DNA of 64,000 nt from Spinacia oleracea (GCF_020520425.1 NC_079489.1:81846810-81910809), one strand, 5' to 3'. Shown: positions 9,431 through 22,464, counted from the first letter of the stretch. The notes: generated by a model from the letters alone, not told the origin. A program made the numbers and translations.

Positions 9431-11832
9431 ATCGTTTTGAATGTTTAATTTGAAATTTTCAGTTTACGTAATTTTTATTAATTTTAAAATTAATAATTTA
9501 AATTATTTTCTTGGATTTTAATTTTGAATATTGTAATTATAATAAATTTTATTTATTCTAATTATTTTACTAAAATTAAAATCATGAATTAATTTAAATA
9601 CGACTGAAATTAAATTAAACTTTTGGATTCAATTATAAATTTATATGAGCTTTAAATTTTAATTAAATTTGTATGTTTCCGGTTAGACTAGAAATACATT
9701 TTTATGTTTAAAATTAGTAAAGCATATGAATTTATTGGTTTAAGTGGGAGCCCTTTTAGTCATAAACTCTTGATTAGGTCTACAAATCCTTAAGGTTAAA
9801 ACAACTTGATTAGAATTAATAAGGACTGAATAATTGGTAGATTATTGGTGCCCTTGATTAATTGCTGCAAATGTTTACGTGATGCATAATGTGTTTTACT
9901 AACCAGCTATGTGGGCCATTCATGATAATGAATGGGTGAATGGTATATATTGTATATGTACTGTTTTGCAGGTTATGAAGTGACTAGTATGGCCCAAATA
10001 GGATAGAAAATATGGTCTGTGTACCATTAATTTGAATGTAATTGGTCTAAAGTACCAAAGTCGTTTTTTAATTCAAATATGGTCTGCGTACCATCAAATA
10101 GTTGTAATTAGTTTTAATTATAGCTTATCCTATTTGAAGAAAATGGTGCCTCCCACGGAGATTTTCAAGACGGACTTTGAAGTTAAAGCTTCAAGATGAA
10201 GTCGGGCCATACTAGATCACATTTATCTTATGCATGTTTTAAGTTATTTATTGCTTTTAAATATGTCTTAAAATGCATGAGATCAAAAGCTTGATTATGT
10301 TGCATGATTAAGGATTTTAGTTCACTTAAAATCTAACCAACATAGTAAGAGCCTTAAGTTCCAAACTTAAAAATTGAGTTAAAAGGTGCCATGCCAAAAT
10401 ATACACTTGCTTGGATATCCTTTACATCAATCTAGTAATAGTTTTCGCTCAGCGAGGTGTTACTTATTGGTCCTAAAGGGGCAAGGTACACAAATAATTG
10501 TGAGTACATGTTAGTTTTGGTGAAACTCAACGATATAAGTAAGGAGTCCTTTTATGTCGTGGCAAAATCGATAGGTTTACCTAATAAGTTCTTAGACATA
10601 CCTATCAACCAAGAGTAGTTTCTAGACTATTAGCAAAAGGATTTTGCTTACCTAAGATGTTTTAGGATTAAGTCGACAAACTATGCTTAGTTCTTCAATG
10701 ATTTTAGGATCTTGGAATCATTTTATTCACACCTGCCGGAACAATAAATTCGAATAAAATGCTAATAACTTGTTGAAATTGCATGATTGCTTTAATTTTC
10801 AAGTTATTATTCATGATAAATGTTTAGACTTTGCATGCTTCAATGTATGTTTTAATTATTGTTTATAATTAAATATCTTGCACTGCAATAAATCCTTTTA
10901 GAAAGGTAACAGTAAATTTCCTCGATTGGTAGTGAATCCAAGAACGATTCACGGAAATGAGAGAAAGTGAGCAATTTAAAATGTACGTTTCTTTTAGCGA
11001 CTTTTATGGTTGTTTTCGAATATCAAAATCGAATGGCAAACCAATTGGTGCTTGTGAATTCAAAATACAATGTAGTTTTGAGATCATAAAGCATTGAGTT
11101 TAATACGCTCAGCTTTACCAATGGTTAACAACCTAATATCTTTGTCCATTTAATTCTCGAATGAGTCTAGTCCCTAGACATTCGAATAGATCGATGCTTA
11201 GAGAACTTTAGAAGCTTCTGGTAAGATCATCTAGTTGAAACAAAATATTCAACATAAATTAAAATGGTAAAGAACCTTGTTGGTGACATTGGACATGTCT
11301 AAACAAAGTATAAAAGTCAACAGTAAAGAATTCAATTCTTAAGGCTATAAGAAAGGGTACAAGAAATAGGAAAACAAAGGAACAGATGAAAGGAATTTAC
11401 AAATCCGTTTCTACCTGTAAGTTTATGTTTAAAGAGAAGTGACCTAGCAATCAAACTTCCTTGGTATCATATACCGCTTGAGGTTCTTACTTCGGTAATA
11501 ACTCAAACAATGGAAGCTAGGCTACACTAATGACCTACAAGTGGGAAATGAAGCATGGCAATGCTACATTAGTTGTAGGGTCATCTAGTTTGTTTTAAGT
11601 CTTTTCAAAGGCTGGAACTTAATGGCTATTTTGTTCCATAATCAGCATACCTAAATTTCTGCTTCAAACACAGAAAGACTCACATTCAGAAGAACGAAAA
11701 CAATGCTTGTTTGTTTGTTTATTTGAATGAAATGGTCATTTACGGTTTGATTAATATGCTTGATTAAAACAAACAACTCTTTAAATAAAAACTTTACTAG
11801 GTTCAAATCAAACCCTTGATTTGAGTTCCACT
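9431..11832 (+). other. C1 leader and gag region, no readable gag
   Basis: No zinc knuckle or open gag frame is visible. At 10010-10095 the phrase ATATGGTCTGYGTACCAT occurs twice. C2 contains a matching phrase (TGGTACGCAGACCATA near 45990), so this is an ancestral leader or gag segment. The rest is AT-rich and full of stops. Confidence 0.5.
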
Positions 11833-14500
11833 AATCTTTGGCATTGTTGCTTAGACCATGTCAACAAGTTAACATTCACAAGCTCTATTTTAATGGACTT
11901 TTGAAAGTTGGTTGATTTCTAGATCAACTTAAGACAAGCTAGTCTTACTTGTTGAAAGTAACAAAGAATATGAACTATTGTTAGAACGCCTAGACGATAG
12001 AGTTCAAAGCTAAAGAAAGGTTTTATGACTTTATTATTTCACATGGATTTGAGTGAATATAGGTTTATTTACTCAAATGTGATATAAGTTGAATGTGTTT
12101 GGCTAGTTCAAAGATTCAGAAGTATAAAATCCACTTGGCAAGAAATCATAAAAGATCTAGGTTAGATCATGTTGATGATTACTTGAGACCAAATATGATC
12201 ATCAATGATTGTGTGTTGTAATTTCACAATCTAGCTCCATAAGATATGGCATATCTACGTTGGAATGATCGAAGTCAATTAGTACTTGATTCGATCAATG
12301 ATGAATCATAAAGACTAGCTTTTTCCTATAATTTCTAAAACAAAATGCTCAACTACCACCAAACTAAACTAAATTCGTCAAAGCTATTGAAAAGTAATTT
12401 CAGAATATCTTTTATATCTAAAGAGTTCCTAAACTCAGTGGGAGCTTAGTGTTTGTTATTCAACAAACTAAGGCCCAAATATAGATATATGTTTCATTGT
12501 GATTTATTCAAATGAGACACAAGGGTATTGTTTCTACCACGAATTTTTGAGAACATAATGTTTGTTTGCTCGAAATAATGTCCTTTTGGAGATTCGTTTC
12601 CAAAATGACAAGTGGGAGAAAATAGACCTCGAAAGTCTTCGAGGCGAACAACAAACATAAACGGACATTCCGGAGGCTTTTCGAAGTGCTTCAGAAAAAC
12701 CGAACTTATTCTTTAAGGACTTTAGAAGTGGCTTTAAAGAATAGACATCTCTTAGAAGACTTTACAAGTGCTTCAAGGAGAACAGAATATTCAAAGGACT
12801 TTCAAGTGGCTATTGATATTCTATTGTTTGATGTTCTATGCCCAAGTAGGCATAGAATTCAAGTCACTGAAACTATGCAATTCTTCTATTAGATAGTAAA
12901 GAAACCTACAACTTGCAGTCAAACTAAAAGAAGTGACTTGTAAGAAAGCTATGACGAAACCCAGATTCCCTAAAATGGTTAGAGGCCATATATAGACTAT
13001 ATGTTTAATTGGTTAAAGGCCATAAAACATACTCAATGTTTTGATGACAAAATTGAAATTTTGTTGATTTGCAAGAATAGTTTCACACCTATTGGTTGCA
13101 AGTTTGTTTTAAGGATAAAAACCATCAAACATGGAATTGTGTTCACACACAAAGCTAGATTAGTTGCTAAAGGTTAAAAGCAAATTCATGGCATGGATTG
13201 TGCAAAATCGTAATGCTTAAGTCTATAATTCAAGCAATGATTGCATATTGGTACATATGGCAATTGGATGACAAAACGTATTCCTCAATCAAATGTTGGA
13301 ATATAATATGTACATGGTATGTCATAGAATTTGTGGATCCAAATAAATGCTTGAAAAGGAAAGCTAGCTTATAAAATCTAAGTACAGATTTAAGCAAGCA
13401 ATTGCGAATTGGAACTGTATTTTAAGTGAAGCTAATAAGCATTTTAGTTTCATAAAATATACATGATTCTTATAGATATATAAGAAGTTTAGTGGGAGTA
13501 CATAAAACTTAATTGGTCCTATGTGTATCACACACATATCTCTCTATTGTGAAATAACATTCAAATGCTAATGACTTAGATTTGAAATTATTCATCAATG
13601 ATGGACCAAGGCGAAACTTAGTACATACTGGGTATTAAGATCTATTTACAAAGATCTTATGATATTGTTTTGGATTAAGTAATGGCATTTACTAAATCAA
13701 ACACGAAAGTCTCCATTGGAGATATTCGACCCATGTGAATAAATCTAAGTAAAGGATGTTTGAACTATGTATAAGCATTTACTAAGTTAAACATCAAAGA
13801 GTCTAAATGAGATTCATAACCTATATTATATGTCAAAGAATTTAGCCGAATTTAGTATCTACTGAAACTAGATAAGCTAAAGTTACATGAATAGAATTCA
13901 ATTGGGAATTATTCTCCAAAAGAATTTATCATGTATGATATAATATGAGGATCGCCAAAAACGTATCGTATGACTTTAGGCATGACGAACATATACCAAT
14001 TTCTATTGATCTAAGTGAAGATCAACTAGATTGAGATCAAGAATACTTATGGTACTTGAAAAGGTACATAGGAATAGTTCTTGATTCAAGGAAATAAAGA
14101 TATGCTAAATATTGATGCTACACGCATAAACACTGGAAAAGGATCAAGCAAGACCCTTTGGAGTTAACCATTGATAAGGACGAGCTATAGAGCATCGTGT
14201 TTTGAAATGGCAACATGGATTGGAGACCATGAGTTGAAGTAAAAGTAATTATTGCCTAAGAAGTAATAAAACAGGGTTGTTTAAAGTTCTTCACTGAACT
14301 TGGGTAGATCACCTATCTGTTGGCTTGATGGTTCTTCATTGAAAAATGCGTAGAACCACTCTTGAAGCAAAAAAAACGTCCGCTAACTTGATGGTTCTTC
14401 ATTGCAAAATGAGTAAAACCACCATCGAAGTAAGAAAGACTAGATCACATAATAAACAAACTCGAAAATATCTTACCATCATATCTCGAAGAACATTCGA
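11833..14500 (+). pseudogene. Copia pol pseudogene (pre-INT, INT, RT, RNase H)
   Basis: Domain traces appear in the right order. A pre-integrase block is at 11836 (LWHCCLDHVN, compare LWHcRLGHvN). An integrase block is at 12020-12100 (LSEYRFIYS, compare FSRYGYIYL), then LGKKS near 12140. RT is at 13088 with IGCKFVLRIK and KARLVAKG, then IWQLDDKTY near 13255 and EFVDPNKCLK near 13330. RNase H is at about 14040-14500, including RSHNKQTRKYLTIISRRTF at 14430-14486. Stops and frameshifts occur every few dozen codons, so no protein is made. Domain order (INT before RT) identifies Ty1-copia. Confidence 0.85.
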
Positions 14501-15460
14501 TGAAAAGGATATTAAGATTGGCAAAGCATGATAACTAAACCTATGCAACAAGTGAGAAGCAACACTCACGTTGTAGCACTGGAAATCAAGCATAGCTTTG
14601 AATTCCATGAATTGTTTTAGAAGATGGGTTTGAGGCCCATGGTTATAAAACATTGGGGTTGAACATTTATCATATATGAAATGTATTTTCATATTCCATT
14701 TAATCTTGGTTTAGTATTAAATGATGAGTCCCTTCAAATTTGACGATATATTCAAGATAGACTGTCAGGACCAGTCCTGTGACTAAGAAATGTCTATCAA
14801 GTGAACTTGAATGTCAAAGGTTGAAAATGGTCCCTAGTCGGAGTTTTCTATAAAATTGGACGCATAGAAAACATTAGACGATTAGAATGCAAGATGACTA
14901 GTAGTTCTGTTTCTTGAACTATGTGGACATGGCAATGTCATAATCATTTGCATAGATACTTACTTTGGGAAGACTAGTATCGGACAAGACCTATGAAACT
15001 TTACTGTAAGAGATGAAAATCTGTCATAAGTAAATTTCATTAAAATTATTAGACACTAAATCCTCAATACCTGAGTGATTTGAGATTACATGTTTAAGAA
15101 CTGGTTGCTTTGACGTTGACCAACCGTCGCACCGTAAAAGGAGGCTATAAAGGCAACGCTCAGGTAATCACCTATCAAACGAAGTCTAATCTCAAGATCG
15201 CAAGATTGGGATTGTCCTCCCATAAATCGGGATGAGATGCTTAAAAGTTGTACAAGGCCACTCGGAGAGCTAGAAACAGTGAAATGCATGGCCGTGCTCG
15301 GATGAATCATAGGCTATGATTATCTGTTTATTTGATCAGTTGAACTCTGAAACCGAGGAACACCTCTGGACATAATAAGGATGACAACTCTTACCTTATG
15401 TTCAAGAGCAAGCATCGAGCGACAAAGGAATTAGGAAATGCACACTTGTCCCTAAGGACA

Positions 15461-15470
15461 AGTGGGAGAC
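15461..15470 (+). other. Polypurine tract of C1
   Basis: AGTGGGAGAC sits directly before the 3' LTR start TGAAGG. The equivalent in C2 is ATCTCCCACTT on the plus strand at 40580-40590. Confidence 0.8.
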
Positions 15471-16817
15471 TGAAGGAAATAATGCCCTTGGTCCAAGTAT
15501 GCATTCAATGTTAAAGTCTAATATATGCGGTTCAGTATTAATTAACAAGTTAATAATTCAGTGAGATCAAGTGAGCTGAATGCCTAGCTAGAGGCCGCTT
15601 CAGTTCTAGTGGAATTAATGATATTAATCCACAGCTTACTCTTGACTGAACCCGTAGGGTCACACAAATAGTACGTAAACGGATCAAGTATTTAATGGCA
15701 TTAAATACTCCATCTATGGATATTCGGAATCGACGGATCTTGGTTTCAGTGGGAGCTGAGATCGTCACAGGCAAGAAATGAATACTCCGGAAACGATGAT
15801 ATTGCCGGAAACGGAAATATGGATCGTATCGGAAATATAAATATTATCCAAGTCGTAGATGTTGCCGGAAACGGAAACATGGTACGTATCGGAAAATATT
15901 ATCGGAAACGGAAATATTGTCAGAATCGGAAATATTATCGGAATCGGAAAATAATTCCGGAAACGGAAATATTAAATATTTGTTCGAAACGGAAATTGAT
16001 TCCGGAATCGAAAATATTAAATATTGTTCGTATCGGAAATGAATTCCGGAATCGGGAATTTAATCGGAAGCGTATCGTACGAATTAGCATCGGACGAGGC
16101 CCGCTAGACGAAGGCCCAGCACGAAGCCAGGCCATCGCCCAGCGAGCCAACACGCACCATCGCATGCCAAGCCTCGACCAGGCCCAGCGCAAGGCCAGGC
16201 CCAACCAAGGCCTGGGGCGCGCGCGCGAGAGCACAGCAGTGGGCCGAGCGTTGTGCGCCTAGCGTGGGCCGCAAGGCTTGCGCGGGTGTACGGTGCTCAT
16301 GCAATGCTTGTGCGGGAATCCTAAAGCAATCGGGATTCGAAATATGATTAAATCCTAAAACTATTAGATAATGATTATTTAATTAGAGTCCTAGTAGGAT
16401 TATAATTAAATAAATTAGTATCCTAATAGGATTCCAAAACCTTTTCCATAACTCTATAAATAGGTGCCTAGGGTCACATATTTAAATAGATTATTAAAGT
16501 ATTCAAAGTGAGTTTTTGAGAGAAAAATTCAGTCACATACCTTGCCTAAAAGTGCCGAAATTATTAGTACCTTAAGGGCGATTCTAGTTGGTCAATCTTA
16601 AGGCGGATCCGGACGTGCTGTGGACTATCTACGGAGGGACGACACTTGGAGTCCTAAAGACTTGTTCTTGTTCGGTTCGGGCGCAGCTAGGGAAGGCACG
16701 CAACAAAGAGTATGCATCTAAACTATGCTATATGATTATGTGTAAATAATATGTATTCCTGGCTTAATGGTTGTTTCCGCATGATTTATGAATTGTCATA
16801 TGTATCATAACCTAACA
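15471..16817 (+). repeat. C1 3' LTR, complete
   Basis: It is 1347 bases, TG at the start and CA at the end. It carries the CGGAAATAT array (15789-16050), a GC-rich block (16090-16310) and a promoter region with a TATA box at 16453. A 147-codon frame (15819-16262) appears also in the 5' LTR; it only reflects the repeat array. Confidence 0.92.
16453..16463 (+). promoter_or_regulatory. TATA box of C1 LTR
   Basis: TCTATAAATAG lies 365 bases from the LTR end in an otherwise AT-rich stretch and is the best core promoter candidate. It is absent from the truncated 5' LTR. Confidence 0.6.
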
Positions 16818-16822
16818 GTATG

Positions 16823-17330
16823 CATGTTGGGATGCTTCCTTTTGGCGTACGATTTTTGTAGGTTCTTTCGAGAAAGATGCCCTGGGGTTCCGCTCGTGTA
16901 GGTGCGAGCTATCCCTTTCGTGGTAGGTAATATTTTGCTACCTTTAATCCTTAATGTAGAAGTCGTGTGGCTTGCATTTTGAATTTGGGCGATAAGTAGT
17001 CTTTGCCTCTTTTACACGTGTTCTTGGTCATGCCCGCATTAGTGCAATATGCCTTACTCTTTTTTTTTAGACTTGTACCGTGGGATGGTTGACTTTATGG
17101 TGCGACGTAGGCTTGTGTGGCCTAACGGCGTGTCTTAGAACATTCCTCCAGGTGTTGGGATATCATTATTATTTTTTGCATTGGAGTACTTCATCATGCC
17201 TCGTTCAGGTGTTCGAACAAGTGTAGCACCTTCTGCGTGGGTGTGCACGGCTTATTACTTCGTTCGATGCGAGGGTTCATAGGTGTTTCTTTCTTGTTTT
17301 TATATCTGGGCAAAACTTGGCTAGCAGAAA
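16823..17330 (-). other. G2 internal sequence right of C1, no gene
   Basis: This is the continuation of G2 after C1. It should correspond to the stretch of G1 holding exon 1 of the antisense gene, but no matching open frame is left, so that gene appears lost or decayed in G2. Confidence 0.4.
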
Positions 17331-17400
17331 GATTCAGCGCTCAGGCTGGGGAGTTAAAGATATCGGCGCCCAGCTCTGGGCGTTGAAAATGATTTCTGGA
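17331..17400 (-). repeat. Palindromic module, G2
   Basis: This is a decayed two-hairpin module: CAGCGCTCAGGCTGGGGAGTT and GGCGCCCAGCTCTGGGCGTT with flanking GAAAAT. It is equivalent to the modules near 33053 or 34001 of G1. Confidence 0.85.
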
Positions 17401-19391
17401 CAGTTCTTATCCTTGATTTTTTTCTTTCGCTTTTTCTTTGGAACGAGGTAGACTGTGTAACGGGCGCTTGTAGGGCGAGCGTTATATGCAGTAGTTTTAT
17501 CGGAGTTTTGGTGACTCGCGATTTTCAGTTACCCTTGTTAGTGGGGTGACTTTATATATTCTAAGTAGTGCTTAGAATTTGAGAGGGGTTGTAGCCATTC
17601 TAAGGTTCGTTTTACACGATCAAACCTTAGGATTGTGCCCTTATGACGTGTGTATAGCATTAGCGTCGAGAATTTGCGATAAAATCGTCATTTCGAGCAT
17701 TTTTAGAGTGTTTTTCTCAAATCTCCAACTGTAGCTACGGGATGGGCTTGGTGCTATGATGCTTTGCATACATCTTTATGCATTCATGGTGACACGGATC
17801 ATGAATAGTTTGAACCAGACTCGTTTAGTGCGAGGTATGTTCGAGTAGTGATTTGCTACTTCTCTTGTAAATGTCGTATTGTGCGGCATTGCCATGGTCA
17901 AGGTAGTCACATGTCGAAGTGTGCCTTGGCCAAAAGCTAGGTGCCTTTCTTTACCCATAATCATGTTTAGAAATCTCTTTGACTCACTTGCAACATCGAG
18001 ATAAACGCATACTTAGCTTTAAACCAACGAAACTTTATTATGTTCGAAGAATTTATTTGAAAATTATTTGAAATCCGAGTCCTACTGTGTACAATCTGAG
18101 GTGTCCTAAGTAAGTTGACTTATAGAAGGGTTCGTACAAGATTACATGAGTTAATCAAAATACTGTTACGATTTTTGGAATGCTATCTAAGGATTTGCTG
18201 GAAGCCAGGGTGCAGGCGTCAAGTTATACTTGTGCCCGTTTGGCATATGCTTTAGGATTTTAGGGCCATCTTTTCCAGAATTGCGGGAATATAAACCGTT
18301 TTCTAATCGACTTAGATTTACTTGGTGTATGTCTGCACAAAAGGTCAAGGTATACTTAGTTCTTTCCCTAGCTCTTTCGTTTCAATTTTTAGCCCCTAGT
18401 TGCTGTTATGTCTTCCCATTAATGATGCTTTTAGATTTCGATTTTAGATGCCCGTGTCATATGTCTGAGTAGAGGGAGCCTTGGTTAAGTGCCAAGTCCT
18501 ATTGACAACGTCTGATTTTTTTTCAAAGGGGATTCGCAAGCATTTGAATTACCATGAACGGGTGCCCTGAGTTCGAAGGAACGATGGGGCGATGCCGTAG
18601 AACAATCCTCTTTATTGCAAGCTTACTGCCTTTACTACTTGTTGGCGATCATGACTGTGTCTAGTGGTGAAAGAAGGTCTTTAAGCAAACGACTATGTCT
18701 AGTGGTGAAAGAAAGTCTTTAAGTGAGTTAGTTCGCTTTAGGGAGGGTCAAGTCGAGTACTTTAGAGGTCATGGACACTTGCGCTAGCCCCCATTCAATT
18801 GAGGCAAAGCGATCTTTTGAGTCTTGGCTAGGTGCCTAGGAGTGTGAGTGCTCCTTCTGGCAAGGGTACGTGCCCTTATTATTTTTCGATGTGTGCTTAT
18901 TTTGGCATATTGATGGCTTGGATTCTTGCTTTGACTTAAATTTTTCTTTCGACTTGGGTTTCAAGTAATTAAATTTCAATATGGGACTTCAATTTTTTAT
19001 TCTTGTTTTTCTATAGGCTTTAATATTTTTGCAAATTGGTTGGACCGAATCATGGATTGCCTACGTATCCGCCTTAAATAGATTTAATTTGGAATCAGAT
19101 CTTGCGTAGTTCTTAGCCAGAAAATGGTTTCTTAGAATGCCGAATTCGATAAGTATGTTCTGAGGTGGAAACATATTATTTGAAACGGTAGAATAAGTGA
19201 AGTTTATTATTATTTTAATCTGCTGCCTTGCTGTAAGCCAAAAATTTGTTTTATATTTTTTTGAGTACATGTATTTTTTTGGTGGTACGTATATCTGAAT
19301 ACGTGTTGTACCCCTCCAAGTGTTCGTTATTGTTCCGTGTATGTGCGGATAAAATGACGAGCACTTCTGGACAAATTTTAGCAAGCAGAGA
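17401..19391 (-). other. G2 internal sequence, no recognisable gene
   Basis: About 2 kb align in order with G1 31476-33052, where G1 has exon 2 of its antisense gene. Here no comparable open frame survives; the largest plus frame (18230-18472, 80 codons) has no recognisable motif. A 39-base direct repeat built on GTCTAGTGGTGAAAGAA occurs at about 18658 and 18697. Confidence 0.5.
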
Positions 19392-19452
19392 GATTCAGCG
19401 CCCAGGCTGGGGCGCTAAAGATTTCGGCGCCCAGCTCTGGGCGCTGAAAATG
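19392..19452 (-). repeat. Palindromic module, G2
   Basis: CAGCGCCCAGGCTGGGGCGC is followed by GGCGCCCAGCTCTGGGCGCT and GAAAATGAC. Its flank matches that of the G1 module at 31416, including the nearby segment with TGTGCGGATAAAATGACGAG. Confidence 0.9.
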
Positions 19453-19644
19453 ACTTCTAGACGGATCTTTTTTGGTGCGCTAAATGCTTCTTTTTCTTTT
19501 TAGACGAACTTTTAAAGGCGCTTTGCAAAGTTTGCTTTTTTATTATTTATTATTTTTTGTACTTTTCATTTGTTTTCTTTTTTTTTATTCGTGACTCAAG
19601 ATGGTTTGAAAGATGGGTTGAATGAGATAGGATAATTTGTATAG

Positions 19645-20061
19645 GTAAGCACGAGGATTATATCTGCTAGGACTCACAATTTGCAGCCTCAAGCTAGTGT
19701 CATGAGTTTACATCAACCGAGGCCTATGAGTAGCATGGGGACGGCTCAAGGGTATATCAAAAGGATGTATCCAAACAAGTTATATGGTCATTATGCTAAT
19801 GGTGGTGTAAGAGCAGGTTTGGGCTTTGGAAATAATGGGTATGACGCACGTGTCAATGGCCGTGCGTGGTTTGCGGTTGACAACAAGTTCAAGAACAAGA
19901 GTCGAGGTAATGGTTTCTTGGGTTATGGCAATGAGAACATGGATGGGTTAAATGAGCTGAACAGGGGCCCTAGAGCGAAGGCGTCTAAGAACATAAGGAT
20001 TGGAAAGGGTAGACATCGTAGAACTTTATGTAGTTTTTGTGGCATAATTTGGATTGGTTGA
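19645..20061 (+). pseudogene. Captured YTH-domain (ECT-type) gene fragment
   Basis: One frame is open from 19645 to the stop at 20059. Its middle (about 19680-19995) reads RPMSSMGTAQGYIKRMYPNK, then LGFGNNGYDARVNGRAWF, then GNENMDGLNELNRGPRAKAS. This is the characteristic conserved stretch upstream of the YTH domain in plant ECT proteins, which bind N6-methyladenosine in mRNA. The m6A-binding YTH domain itself is not included, so this is one exon-sized piece. It lies antisense to G2. G1, which aligns on both sides, lacks it. No poly-A or intron remnant is seen. The codons after AKASKN no longer look like ECT. It is a transduplicated fragment and is unlikely to be functional. Confidence 0.85.
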
Positions 20062-21627
20062 CTCAATTCTTTTTCCTTCGTTTACTTGGGTAAATTTCGC
20101 ACTTCGGGAGGTACGGGCTAAGTATTTCATGGCTTGCTCTCTTCGCTCTCCCTTTTCTCTTTTATTTTCTCTTTTTGCTTGGGATTTCTCCCCAACATAA
20201 ATTTTTTATTTGGGCTAAAAGATAGATGGTTGTGGTCTTCGAGTCGTGAGGCGAGACTGAGTGAGCCTCGTTTGGTAGGCCTATAGTGGACCTTTAACTT
20301 TAGTGGGCCTAGGTTGGATCTTTAATTTTAGTAGGCCTAGGGTGGACCTTTAAATTGTCTTACTTTGCAAGCGTATTTAGTCGTTTCTTAAAATGTGCAA
20401 ATAGCGTAGATTCAAAATGTTGTTTTTACCTTATTGAAATTTAACGAAAGAATTACATCGAAAATAATTTTTTGCTTCTTTTCAGATTCCAGTTTCCGGG
20501 ATTTAATTGGAAGTTGTGATTTAGACTCGAACTTTCATTAATTTTTCTGATTATAACCCGTGTAGGAATATAAGGAGGTGGCCTAGACTCAAAATAATGA
20601 CGTGGCGTGAGCTTATAATACTTGACCAAGCAACTTTCAGACTTAGGCTAATTGGACCATAACTTTCGTTGGTTGACACTTTAGATTTTAACCCTTGGGT
20701 GTTCATTTGTCACGCGCCATTTTGCTTAATGTTGGCAAGGTAGTTAATTGGAGAGATCGAATTTTCATTTTTGCAAGACTAGAATCATTAGTGCGGCTTC
20801 CCTCTTAGTGTGTATTGCTTTACCCTAATGGTAGCCTTATGGTATGCCGATCTGGGTATTTTCATGGTTGGTCATGTTGCATTCATGGAAAATCTTTTAG
20901 TCCGTACTTAGGAGTATTTAAAGGAGCGAGTGGCTCGAGAGGACTATGATAGTCGTGACCCAATGTGATCATAAGGCTTGAGGCCATTAATTTTTTGCTA
21001 ATGGTATTGACACCTTAGGTTTACTTTGGGGGTTGTGCGACTATGGGGGAATGATTTTCAGAATGTGACTGTTTCCATTTTGCAAATACTACAATATATT
21101 CTTCTTGTTAGTGAGAGAGTATTGAGGCCGTAGATTCTTAGCAAGGGATGACAATTACATATGGGTGCTTTATTGATTTAAATGTTAGGAAGGGAGACTC
21201 AATATGGTTTAACCTTTTAACTTGCAGAGCGACACCGAGCATTAGGACCGATTCTTATGGATAAGACAACTAAGACTTAGGATTTAGATTGTACTTTGGC
21301 ATAGCCTAGTCTAGACTCGGATTTTTTTTTGTTCGAACATTATTTTTCTTGAAACTTCATTTGAACATTATTTTTTGAATACTTTGCCCATGTGACATTC
21401 AAGCTTATTTCAATTAACGTGCTCGGTTTTGGAGCCGAACATTGCCGTCGTAGGAGGCCTATCAACGACACAAAGAGTTTTTTTTTTATAAGTCGCTTTT
21501 GGAATCGAGTGCTTTTTCATACGCCCTCGTAGCAATTTTTTTTCACGAAAAGTTTTTTTTTTTGCTACGTATTTTCTTCACGCGTGGGCACCGAGGCTGC
21601 TGTGCCTGACCAAAAGGCCAGGCAGCA
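20062..21627 (-). other. G2 remnant gag region, no open gag
   Basis: Around 21225-21330 the minus strand resembles the start of the G1 gag region (GAGTCTAGACTA and TCTTATCCATAAGAATCGG). Around 20225-20345 it matches the G1 segment after gag-protease (CCAAACGAGGCTCA). In between, the gag-protease coding present in G1 is gone. A 30-base unit with GGCCTAGGTTGGA-like core is repeated about three times at 20270-20350. Confidence 0.55.
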
Positions 21628-21688
21628 ACTTCAGCGCCCAGCGGGGGCGTGAGAATAATTGGCGCCCAGCCAGGGGCGCTGAAAATGC
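21628..21688 (-). repeat. Palindromic module, G2 leader
   Basis: CAGCGCCCAGCGGGGGCGTG is followed by GGCGCCCAGCCAGGGGCGCT. It matches the G1 leader module at 27287 in position and flanks. Confidence 0.85.
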
Positions 21689-22464
21689 GTCCCTGACTGG
21701 TACTCGTTTTCTGTTCGCGTATATTCTTTTGTTTATGCGACTTAATTTGGCGTGCTTGCCTAATAACGTCCTTTACGCGTTGTGCAGCGTTGTGGGATTC
21801 GTTACGGGCCCTCCTGAGCGTCGCTTACTTTTGTGGCGATCGTTCGGGGTTGCGGAACACGTATTTTGGTATAACTCTTTGACCAATTGGTTTGTGAATG
21901 TTTGGGCAATTTTTAAGGTCGTTGGTTTTTCTAGGATAGTTTGTCACACACAATCATATATTTCGCTACACATAACTAACATTCCATCATGAGGCAATAA
22001 TAATATGTCATGTAGTTTATGATAGGCTTCTATAGGTAGTTATTTGCGCCTGGCTTGGTACCGCTTCTATCGCAGATCCAACACATGCCCCGGTCGAGGT
22101 AGTGTCTTCAACAGACGAATTTCGCCCAAGAGGCCAATCACGATGTAAGCCAAGGGGGCATGCACCAATGAGAGGGACCTAATGGGCAAGCGATTGGGTT
22201 TGGGACGGGTGTACTACTAGCGAAAGTGCCGAGTGGAAAACATTCGAAGCGTATGCACCCCCCGGTTGGCGATGGGTATCCTTAGTCCCAACTCCCGAGA
22301 TGAAACATGCAAGGGAGCCAAGATTCGTTATGCGGTTCTGTCCGTTCACATTAATATGCTGATTTTCAGGTCGTCCCAAATTGATGGGGAAATAAACGCG
22401 GGGTAGGATCGTTTCACCCTTCGGCTATTTTGATTATCTACAAGCACGAGTATTTCCTTCACTA

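Larger units (their letters stand above)
7361..16817 (+). mobile_element. C1: degenerate Ty1-copia retrotransposon inside G2
   Basis: It begins TGAAGGAAAT and ends CCTAACA, with TSD GTATG at 7356-7360 and 16818-16822, so both ends are exact. The order is a truncated 5' LTR, a long AT-rich leader with a GC-rich island, decayed pol (pre-integrase, integrase, RT, RNase H), purine tract AAGTGGGAGAC, and a full 3' LTR. The 890 bases shared by the two LTRs differ at only about nine positions by eye (about 99% identity). The insertion is therefore recent although pol is riddled with stops. Confidence 0.92.

Noticed and set aside
8776..9453. Frames of 170-205 codons on both strands
   Set aside because: They run through a GC-rich tandem repeat in several frames at once and have Arg/Ala/Ser-only composition with no domain. 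Lack of stops follows from base composition.
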